Part shown: positions 1 to 5,055 of the stretch, one piece after another
Layout of the letters: the number at the start of each line of letters is the position of its first letter
Position numbering within the stretch: the stretch's first letter is position 1
Source of the DNA: an uncultured Collinsella sp.
Lineage (GTDB): Bacteria; Actinomycetota; Coriobacteriia; Coriobacteriales; Coriobacteriaceae
Direction: 5' to 3'
DNA: 8,130 nucleotides
Assembly (NCBI GenBank): GCA_902490365.1
Contig: CABUDQ010000066.1
Location: 1 to 8,130, forward strand
Position numbers and translations under genes: made by a program
The notes under the pieces: generated by a model
What the model saw: only the letters and a program-made list of their open reading frames with translations
What the model was told of the DNA's origin: nothing
The model's database searches: none

Positions 1-65
1 GGACTTGCAGCGACGGACCTCGGGACGCTCTTACACCACGTCTGCGCGCGCCACCCGATCGACAC
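1..65 (-). CDS. Possible 5' end of a minus-strand gene running off the left edge
   Basis: A GTG at 65-63 on the minus strand is preceded by AAGGTGA, a plausible ribosome binding site with about 9 nt to the start. The frame stays open to the window edge, giving 21 visible codons that begin MSIGWRAQTWCK. I do not recognise the product, and 21 codons are too few to judge coding potential. It would be transcribed in the same direction as all other genes here. The alternative is that this is simply non-coding sequence downstream of the JetD-like gene. The call rests only on the ribosome binding site and the open frame. Confidence 0.25.
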   Translation of the reverse strand, partial: MSIGWRAQTWCKSVPRSVAAS

Positions 66-66
66 G

Positions 67-123
67 TCAAATCACCTTAAATGTGGTCAAAATTACTGCT
101 ACTAAAAGAGTATCAGTACTCAT
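67..123 (-). other. Short 18-codon open frame just upstream of the possible left-edge gene
   Basis: An ATG at 123-121 opens a frame encoding MSTDTLLVAVILTTFKVI. It stops with TGA one base before the candidate GTG start at 65. The frame is rich in Leu/Val/Ile, and its first codons contain the perfect dyad GAGTA-N4-TACTC (108-121). No convincing ribosome binding site precedes the ATG. A TATAAA hexamer on the minus strand (154-149) could be a -10 box, but no matching -35 is present. It may be a leader peptide, or chance in AT-rich DNA. Confidence 0.15.
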
Positions 124-181
124 ATTTGATGTTTTTTGGCCACGGCTCTTTATAGACACCCTGCACAGCGACGGTGGTAGA

Positions 182-214
182 TTTCGGAACGTGTCCGTCA
201 GCCCCGTTCCGAAA
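182..214. repeat. 10-bp perfect inverted repeat downstream of the JetD-like gene
   Basis: The arms TTTCGGAACG (182-191) and CGTTCCGAAA (205-214) pair perfectly around a 13-nt loop. The repeat lies about 50 nt beyond the stop codon of the minus-strand gene that ends at 266. It could act as a terminator or as an mRNA 3'-end stabiliser, but neither strand has a T-tract after the stem, so it is not a canonical intrinsic terminator. A protein-binding dyad is also possible. Confidence 0.45.
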
Positions 215-265
215 AGCGAGCCGCATGCAACGGCCAAGCCACGACAGGCCCCGGGAGAGCGGAAT

Positions 266-2458
266 TTAGTTGTTCAGCATGCGGTCGAAGCTTCCCGAGT
301 CGCCATCCCGATAGTCGGCGGTCATCAGAATCTCCTGCGGAATGCGCCCGCCCTCGCGCAGCACATTGCGGAACTGCACGCGCGTGACCATGGGCAGATC
401 CTTGATCGTCGCCGCCAAGTTCTGCGGCACGCCCTGGTTGGCAGCCGCGGGCTCGCACTCGCCGCCGGCCTTCACGCGACGCTTATGCTCGGCGAGCATG
501 GCGCGGTACATGCCGGCATGCAGGCGAATCTCAACCACATTGGCATTGCGAGCCTGCTCGACGATGCGCGCGCCCTCGCGGTCGATATCGCCCACGTAGT
601 AGACGTAGTTAAAGCGATAGCCGATCTCAGCCAGATAATCGTCCAGGGCATGCGAGACGCTCGCCTTGCATCCGCCGCCAAAAATCACGCCGCCCACCTT
701 GATGCCAAAGAGCTTAGCGTGCTTGCGGCCGCGCAGGAGCTTGACGATCTCGTCATAGGTGTCCAGGTTCTCGACCATAATGAACGGCTTATCGGCGCCC
801 AGCGTAAAGAAACCCGTAAAGTGCACGGGGCGGTTGGGGGCGACCTTAATCGCCTGCATGCTGATGCCCTTTTCGGTCATACGCCGAATTAGACGCTCGC
901 CGTGCTTGCCGTCAAAAGCCTTCTCGTCGTTAAAAATCTGGTAGGCACGCTGGCGGCGCGAGGCAACCGGCGTATCGGCACCTCGGTTTTGCTCGATCCA
1001 AGCCTGGATGATTGCGATTTCCTCGGCAATCTTGCGGTTGGACATCTCGTTGTGCTGAGTGCGCTGCGGAGCCTTTTTGCCGTCCTTGCCCTCGACCTTT
1101 ACGATCTGTGTCTGCTGCTCCTTGATCTTAGAGAGCGCCGTAGGCGTAGGGACAACTTTGAGCAGCTGCCTGCCTAAAACGCGGGCAAGGGCAAACGCCG
1201 ATACCTCGCCGTGGACGGCCGACTCGGGCTGCTGGGCAGCAGCATCTGCTGCGGCAGACTCCGGCTTCTTCTGAGACCTGCGCTTAGAATCGCCTTGGGA
1301 ATTGCGCTCGCGCTTCGGCATAGACGCCTGCTTCTGCGGACGATCGGACTTGCTCTCCTTCGCCGGCTGGCGCTTAGGCTGCCCCGAAGAAACCTCGGCC
1401 TTCGCATCCTCGTCCTGCGGCGTGGTCTTCTCGGCTGCAGTCTCGGCATGGGAACTGCGACCCCCGCGATGGCGACGGCGGCGAGGCCTGCTCGACGCGC
1501 CCTGCTCCGTCTGCCCATCAGTAGGCTGCTCGCCCTTGGCCTCGGCAGCAACCTCAAGCTGCGGCTCAACAGGCTTCTGCTCGCGAGCCGCCGGCTCAAC
1601 GGTTTTCTCGGTTTGTTCGGCCTTCTCGGCCTGAGCGGTCGGAGCCGGCTCGCCCTTCTCCTGACGCCTTACGGGATACGCGCGCCTCGCAAAACCACGC
1701 CCGGGACGGCATGAACCCGGAGCCTTCTTGGCAGACTCCTCAACATCGTCTGCAGCCTCGGAAGGCTCTTCAACCTCATGCGCGACATCCTGCTGCGCAG
1801 CCTTAAAGTGGGCACCACGGCGACGCTGGGGCTCCTGGGCCTCCACGGGCTTTTGCTCCTTCGCGGGCCTCTGCGACTCGGCAGCAACCTCGTTCTCAAC
1901 AGCCTCGGCATCCGTCTCACCCTTTTGAGCAACGGCACGACGGAAGCGCTCCTGCTGGGCGCGGCGCTGCGCATCGCGCTTGCCACCCCCGCCAAAACCG
2001 CCGCGTCCTGCCTTGGCCGTAAAGGCACGCACGACGTTCTCATCGAGCAACTCATCGGTATCGACATGCTCACGCGGAGCAGCTTCTTCCACAGCAGGCA
2101 CGTCAGCGGAATCCTCGACGACAAAATCTTCGACGGACTCGGCAGGCTGCTCCTGGGCATCGCGGATCTCGACATTGATGGTATAGAACGCCGGGCGCCC
2201 GTTAATGCCGCTGCCCTCGATCTTGGTCACGATATTTGCCGCGATAAGCTCATCGCGCATCGCCTTGGTGTCGCATTCCTTATCGACGGAGCGGAAAATC
2301 TGCGCCAGCGCGCTCGACTTAATCTTGAGCGCCTTGCGGCAGAGCAGGTCGTAGGCAACCAGCTTGGCGCGCTCGGCAGAAAGCGATGTCTGGCTGCTCA
2401 GACGCTCAGCCAGAGCATCGACATTGTTTTGATTATCGGAATATACCGTCTTGGCCAC
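266..2458 (-). CDS. Orphan JetD-like (DUF2220-type) Toprim protein with long disordered middle
   Basis: Predicted product of 730 residues. The GTG at 2458 is preferred over upstream in-frame starts because GAAAGGGG sits about 4-6 nt before it and the protein then begins cleanly (VAKTVYSD). Residues about 10-97 look like a winged-helix domain, helices ending in a beta wing (GINGRPAFYTINVEI). Residues about 100-470 are low-complexity, rich in Glu, Ala, Gln, Lys and Arg, with a Gly-rich patch (151-159) and an Arg cluster (PRRRRHRGGR, 325-334). Residues about 475-715 are folded. They carry VENLDTYDE (562-570), GVIFGGG (590-596), YYVGDIDREG (620-629) and a terminal RIPQEI (705-710). This VEN / FGGG / GDID..G / R-QE order is how I recall JetD C-terminal domains, whose Toprim fold uses Glu and a DxD pair for metal-dependent DNA cleavage. 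Candidate acidic residues are E563, D624 and D626. No JetABC partner is visible. Function is inferred; a nucleic-acid nuclease or binding role is most likely. Confidence 0.75.
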   Translation of the reverse strand: MAKTVYSDNQNNVDALAERLSSQTSLSAERAKLVAYDLLCRKALKIKSSALAQIFRSVDKECDTKAMRDELIAANIVTKIEGSGINGRPAFYTINVEIRDAQEQPAESVEDFVVEDSADVPAVEEAAPREHVDTDELLDENVVRAFTAKAGRGGFGGGGKRDAQRRAQQERFRRAVAQKGETDAEAVENEVAAESQRPAKEQKPVEAQEPQRRRGAHFKAAQQDVAHEVEEPSEAADDVEESAKKAPGSCRPGRGFARRAYPVRRQEKGEPAPTAQAEKAEQTEKTVEPAAREQKPVEPQLEVAAEAKGEQPTDGQTEQGASSRPRRRRHRGGRSSHAETAAEKTTPQDEDAKAEVSSGQPKRQPAKESKSDRPQKQASMPKRERNSQGDSKRRSQKKPESAAADAAAQQPESAVHGEVSAFALARVLGRQLLKVVPTPTALSKIKEQQTQIVKVEGKDGKKAPQRTQHNEMSNRKIAEEIAIIQAWIEQNRGADTPVASRRQRAYQIFNDEKAFDGKHGERLIRRMTEKGISMQAIKVAPNRPVHFTGFFTLGADKPFIMVENLDTYDEIVKLLRGRKHAKLFGIKVGGVIFGGGCKASVSHALDDYLAEIGYRFNYVYYVGDIDREGARIVEQARNANVVEIRLHAGMYRAMLAEHKRRVKAGGECEPAAANQGVPQNLAATIKDLPMVTRVQFRNVLREGGRIPQEILMTADYRDGDSGSFDRMLNN

Positions 2459-2469
2459 GGGGCCCCTTT

Positions 2470-2495
2470 CATATGCACACATATACGTCCATATG
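2470..2495. promoter_or_regulatory. Two CATATG palindromes spaced 20 bp, upstream of the JetD-like gene
   Basis: The self-complementary hexamer CATATG occurs at 2470-2475 and 2490-2495, the second inside CCATATGG, with a further ATAT between them. The 20-bp period is close to two helical turns and lies 12 to 37 bp before the GTG start of the JetD-like gene. It could be an operator. I see no strong promoter: TTGCGT-18-TACCAT on the minus strand is only a weak match. Chance occurrence in a small AT-rich patch cannot be excluded. Confidence 0.2.
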
Positions 2496-2563
2496 GTACA
2501 ACGCACGAGCCTATCCACGCAAAACATCTGCGAGAACGCCCTTGCACCACCTGTTCTCACAAG

Positions 2564-2602
2564 AAAAAAGACCGGGTCCGCTTGATTGCGGACCCGGTCT
2601 TT
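2564..2602 (-). terminator. Intrinsic terminator of cstA
   Basis: The arms 2589-2602 and 2567-2580 form a perfect 14-bp GC-rich stem with an 8-nt loop. On the minus strand the stem runs straight into a T-tract (2569-2564). It begins about 40 nt after the cstA stop codon and lies about 105 bp before the start of the JetD-like gene. cstA and the JetD-like gene should therefore be separate transcription units. Confidence 0.92.
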
Positions 2603-2641
2603 CCGAGTCAAATAGATGGGAGATTCAACCCGTCCGACCGA

Positions 2642-4531
2642 CTAGGCCTTGGCGGCCTCGGCGTCGGCAGGAGCTTCAGCGGCAGCGGCGCGACCGTACT
2701 CGGCCTTGCCCATCTCGGACCACTCGGGCTCCTCGTCGGGCATGGAGCCGGCCTCCTTGCCGAAGAACTCCTTGAGACAGTTGACGGCAACGATGAGGCC
2801 CAGGACCATCAGCAGGACGGCGAAAACGAGCTGCAGGCCCTTGGTGGCGGCGACGGAGACGGCGGCCGTGGTGGCGGTAGCCGGGATGGTGCCGAAGAAG
2901 CCGTAAGCCTGGACAGCGGTCATGCAGCCCATGGCGCTCTGGACCAGCGAGGTGAAGGTGCAGCAGAGCAGGAAGGCGACGGGCACGTAGAGCATCCAGC
3001 CCTTGCGGCCGGTGCACTTGCAGAACACGGCGAGGGTGATCATGGTCATGCCGCCGAGCAGCTGGTTGGAAGCACCAAAGAGCGGCCAGATGTTGGCATA
3101 GCCGCCAAAGGCGAGGGCGAGACCGGGAAGCAGGGTGACGACCGTGGCGAACCAGGGGTTGCCGAGAACCTTCATGTAGCCGGCCTTGGACTCGATGGCC
3201 AGGGCGTCGTTGGTCTGGGCAAAGAACTCGGAGAACGAGGTGCGGGCGATGCGGGCGACGGCATCGAGCGAGGTCAGGGCCAGAGCGGAGACGTTCATGG
3301 TCATGAAGACGGTAGCGAGCGTGCCGTCAACACCGAAGGCCTGCATACCGCGGGAGATACCAGCGGCGAAGATCTGGAACGGGGTGGAAGCGACGCCGGC
3401 GTTGAGGGTACCAGTGCCGGCGGTGTTCATATCGGAGAACATGATGCCGGCGACGATGATGGCAAGGATGCCGACGAAGGACTCGACGATCATGGCGCCA
3501 TAACCGACCTTGACGGCGTCCTGCTCCTTCTCGACCTGCTTGGAGGAGGTACCAGAAGAAACGAGGCTGTGGAAGCCGGAGAGGGCACCGCAGGCAACGG
3601 AAACAAACAGGACCGGGAACATCATGCCAGAAGCGCTGGAGAAGCCGGTAAAGGCCGGAGCGGTGATGGTGGCCTGGCCGTTAACACCCAGGACGACGAT
3701 ACCGAGGACAGCGCAGGCGATCATGACGATCATCATGATGGAAGTGAGGTAGTCGCGAGGGGTCTTGAGCATCTGGATGGGCATGGCGCCAGCAAAGACC
3801 AGGTAGACCATGACAACGGCGAACCACTGGAACTTGTCCAGGTAGACCGGGAACTGCATGCCGACGGCAAACATGAGAACCATGAGCACCACGCCAGTGA
3901 CAAACTCGGCAGCGCCGGTGAGGTTGAACTTCTTCTGGGCCCAACCAAAGGCGATAGCGACGAAGGTGAACAGGATGGAGATGGTACCAGCGCAGCCGGC
4001 GGCATAGGACTTGGTGAAGTCGATAGCACCGGTGGCAGCGCCAGAAGCGTCAACGACCGAGGTGAACATGAACGTCTTGCAGACCATGTCGGTGAAAGCG
4101 GCGATGACGATGATGCAGAACAGCCAGCAGAACAGCAGGAACAGGCGACGGCCGGTCTTGCCGATGTATTTCTCGATGAGCTGGGCCAGGGACTTGCCGT
4201 TGTTCTTCATCGAAGCGTACAGAGCACCAAAGTCGTGGACGGCGCCAAAGAAGATGCCGCCGACGAGGACCCAGAGCACGACGGGCAGCCAGCCAAAGGC
4301 CATGGCGACGATCGTACCCGTGACAGGGCCAGCACCGCAGATCGAGCTGAACTGGTGCGAGAACGCGGTAAAGGCGGAGACGGGCGAGAAGCTCTTGCCG
4401 TCCTTCATGCGCTTGGCCGGCGTGAGGGCCTCTTTGTCAACGCCCCACTTGTTGGCCAGCCAGCGGCCGTAGCCCAGATAGCCACAGGCGAGCACCGCCG
4501 CGGCCACAACCATGAGCAAAACTCCGTTCAT
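2642..4531 (-). CDS. cstA: CstA-family membrane transporter (carbon starvation protein A)
   Basis: The 629-residue product is a polytopic membrane protein of the CstA/BtsT family, whose studied members take up pyruvate or have been linked to peptide use during starvation. Family signatures seen are HQFSSICGAGPVTGTIVAM (59-77), HDFGALYAS (99-107), FHSLVSSGTSSKQVEKEQD (320-338), TSLDAVARIAR (420-430) and WPLFGASNQLLGGM (482-495). Hydrophobic segments recur throughout, starting at about 2-21, 74-97, 130-147, 182-197 and 209-227. The Ala/Glu-rich tail (about 590-629) should be cytoplasmic. It is shorter than E. coli CstA (701 residues), as in many Gram-positive relatives. The ATG at 4531 has an excellent GAGGAGG (4545-4539) 7 nt upstream. 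Codon use is strongly biased, with no TTA, CTA or TCA, which suggests high expression. It is transcribed alone, between two strong terminators. The substrate (pyruvate or peptide) cannot be decided from sequence. Confidence 0.95.
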   Translation of the reverse strand: MNGVLLMVVAAAVLACGYLGYGRWLANKWGVDKEALTPAKRMKDGKSFSPVSAFTAFSHQFSSICGAGPVTGTIVAMAFGWLPVVLWVLVGGIFFGAVHDFGALYASMKNNGKSLAQLIEKYIGKTGRRLFLLFCWLFCIIVIAAFTDMVCKTFMFTSVVDASGAATGAIDFTKSYAAGCAGTISILFTFVAIAFGWAQKKFNLTGAAEFVTGVVLMVLMFAVGMQFPVYLDKFQWFAVVMVYLVFAGAMPIQMLKTPRDYLTSIMMIVMIACAVLGIVVLGVNGQATITAPAFTGFSSASGMMFPVLFVSVACGALSGFHSLVSSGTSSKQVEKEQDAVKVGYGAMIVESFVGILAIIVAGIMFSDMNTAGTGTLNAGVASTPFQIFAAGISRGMQAFGVDGTLATVFMTMNVSALALTSLDAVARIARTSFSEFFAQTNDALAIESKAGYMKVLGNPWFATVVTLLPGLALAFGGYANIWPLFGASNQLLGGMTMITLAVFCKCTGRKGWMLYVPVAFLLCCTFTSLVQSAMGCMTAVQAYGFFGTIPATATTAAVSVAATKGLQLVFAVLLMVLGLIVAVNCLKEFFGKEAGSMPDEEPEWSEMGKAEYGRAAAAEAPADAEAAKA

Positions 4532-4566
4532 TACATTTCCTCCTCTAAAAAGAACTTCCTAGACAT

Positions 4567-4605
4567 AAAAAATGAGGGCCGTCGGTTGCGCTCGACGGCC
4601 CTCAT
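4567..4605 (-). terminator. Intrinsic terminator inside the cstA leader (candidate attenuator)
   Basis: The arms 4605-4593 and 4584-4572 make a perfect 13-bp GC-rich stem with an 8-nt loop. On the minus strand the stem is followed at once by six T residues (4572-4567). The element ends about 35 nt before the cstA ATG and lies downstream of the best cstA promoter (4773-4801). Transcripts from that promoter must read through it to express cstA, which is the hallmark of attenuation. It could instead be a second terminator of the tsa operon, but that would leave cstA with only about 35 bp for its own promoter. Confidence 0.88.
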
Positions 4606-4608
4606 CTT

Positions 4609-4694
4609 CATCAGCCGCCCGTTATCGTACGGGCTAGCTGTATGTGCTAACCCGCATCAGATAATTACTACGCTGATAATGTTTAGCTGATGCG
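4609..4694 (-). promoter_or_regulatory. Leader RNA segments with mutually exclusive pairings ahead of the attenuator
   Basis: On the minus-strand transcript, CGCATCAG (4694-4687) pairs with CTGATGCG (4660-4653). CGGGTTAGC (4654-4646) pairs with GCTAGCCCG (4638-4630), with one G-U. GCCCGT (4634-4629) pairs with ACGGGC (4622-4617). Each pairing overlaps the next, so forming one excludes its neighbour. CATCAGC (4692-4686) also matches GCTGATG (4615-4609), which lies next to the terminator stem. This resembles the 1:2 / 2:3 / 3:4 logic of amino-acid attenuators. I found no long antiterminator pairing that directly captures the terminator's 5' arm, so the link to termination is not proven. Confidence 0.5.
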
Positions 4695-4701
4695 TGAACA
4701 T
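4657..4701 (-). CDS. Candidate leader peptide upstream of cstA, rich in Ile/Val codons
   Basis: A 14-codon frame from ATG at 4701 to TGA at 4657 encodes MFTHQLNIISVVII: four Ile, two Val and one Leu, with four of them (VVII) as the final codons before the stop. AGAGGA lies about 10 nt before the ATG. An in-frame ATG eight codons upstream (4725) would give 22 residues but has no ribosome binding site. The frame lies between the cstA promoter and the leader terminator. Its codons 3-5 form one arm of the first RNA hairpin, and its stop codon lies in the other arm. That placement is as expected for a leader peptide whose translation gates downstream RNA folding. By analogy with ilv leaders, stalling at Ile/Val codons would sense charged tRNA. 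AT-rich DNA favours Ile codons by chance, so this is a hypothesis. Confidence 0.42.
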   Translation of the reverse strand: MFTHQLNIISVVII

Positions 4702-4725
4702 GTCTAAGAAATCCTCTTCAATCAT

Positions 4726-4754
4726 GATGTGAACGATCCGTGCGTGTTCACATC
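4726..4754 (-). promoter_or_regulatory. 5' hairpin of the cstA leader (9-bp perfect stem)
   Basis: GATGTGAAC (4726-4734) and GTTCACATC (4746-4754) form a perfect 9-bp dyad around 11 nt. It falls about 12 to 40 nt after the expected transcription start, so it would be the first hairpin of the leader RNA. The upstream RNA arm can also pair with TGTTCAC (4700-4694), which contains part of the candidate leader-peptide start codon. Two alternative folds are therefore possible. It could also be a DNA operator with GTGAAC half-sites. Confidence 0.5.
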
Positions 4755-4772
4755 CCCCAGTGGTTGAAAAGG

Positions 4773-4801
4773 AGTATGAAACTTTAGTTACCTAAAGTCA
4801 A
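4773..4801 (-). promoter_or_regulatory. Sigma-A-type promoter for cstA
   Basis: The minus strand carries TTGACT (4801-4796), a 17-bp spacer and CATACT (4778-4773). That is five of six matches to the -35 consensus and four of six to the -10. The DNA upstream (about 4806-4850) is strongly AT-rich and could act as an UP element. The start point should be near 4766, giving a leader of about 235 nt before the cstA ATG. Confidence 0.7.
4781..4798. promoter_or_regulatory. Perfect dyad over the cstA promoter, likely operator
   Basis: ACTTTAG (4781-4787) and CTAAAGT (4792-4798) are perfect inverted arms separated by 4 bp. The dyad covers part of the -35 box and most of the spacer of the promoter at 4773-4801. 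A dimeric regulator bound here would block RNA polymerase, so a repressor site is the natural reading. I cannot name the regulator. Confidence 0.55.
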
Positions 4802-4904
4802 CGCAAATTTGTAATGGATTTTCAACTTTTTTGAATTTCTCGTTATAAAACGCCACTGACCTCGGACTTTACCCAACAAAAGTTTTTGCATGGGAGATAC
4901 CCCT

Positions 4905-4922
4905 CGGGAGCCGCGGGAGCCG
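4905..4922. repeat. Tandem 9-bp direct repeat
   Basis: CGGGAGCCG occurs twice head to tail, in a short GC-rich island between the AT-rich cstA promoter region and the tsa-operon terminator. No function is evident. The rest of 4806-4960 shows no gene on either strand. Confidence 0.5.
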
Positions 4923-4962
4923 GGCGGCGCATATGAACTTTATCGCGAGTTCCGCACGCAAA

Positions 4963-4985
4963 GAAGGCCACTTAATGTGGCCTTC
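4963..4985 (-). terminator. Probable terminator of the tsaE / tsaB-rimI-tsaD operon
   Basis: GAAGGCCAC (4963-4971) and GTGGCCTTC (4977-4985) pair perfectly (9 bp, 5-nt loop) about 70 nt after the stop codon of the fusion gene. On the minus strand the stem is followed by TTTGCG, so the T-tract is short. It is the best termination candidate for this operon, but weaker than the two around cstA. Confidence 0.6.
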
Positions 4986-5055
4986 GTCTTGCGCAGGACT
5001 GTAGAGCAGGAAACCTTATATCCGGCCCCTCCGTCCGGGGACCGCGCCGTACCAG

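Noticed and set aside
5..892. 295-codon plus-strand open frame at the left end
   Set aside because: Most of it is antisense to the conserved Toprim domain of the JetD-like protein. I saw no ribosome binding site or recognisable domain.
1778..4690. 970-codon plus-strand open frame across the JetD-like gene and cstA
   Set aside because: It lies in exact antisense register with both minus-strand genes, and its openness follows from their lack of TTA, CTA and TCA codons. The product is Asp/Gly/His-rich nonsense, and the minus-strand proteins are clearly real.
4728..4752. CRP-like site (TGTGA...TCACA) upstream of cstA
   Set aside because: The half-sites are 15 bp apart rather than 6, and the element lies downstream of the predicted transcription start, so a classic CRP site does not fit. 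An RNA hairpin is more likely.
4532..4960. T-box riboswitch upstream of cstA
   Set aside because: The terminator and the amino-acid theme suggested it, but I found no T-box consensus (AGGGTGGNACCGCG-like) or Stem I features on the minus strand.
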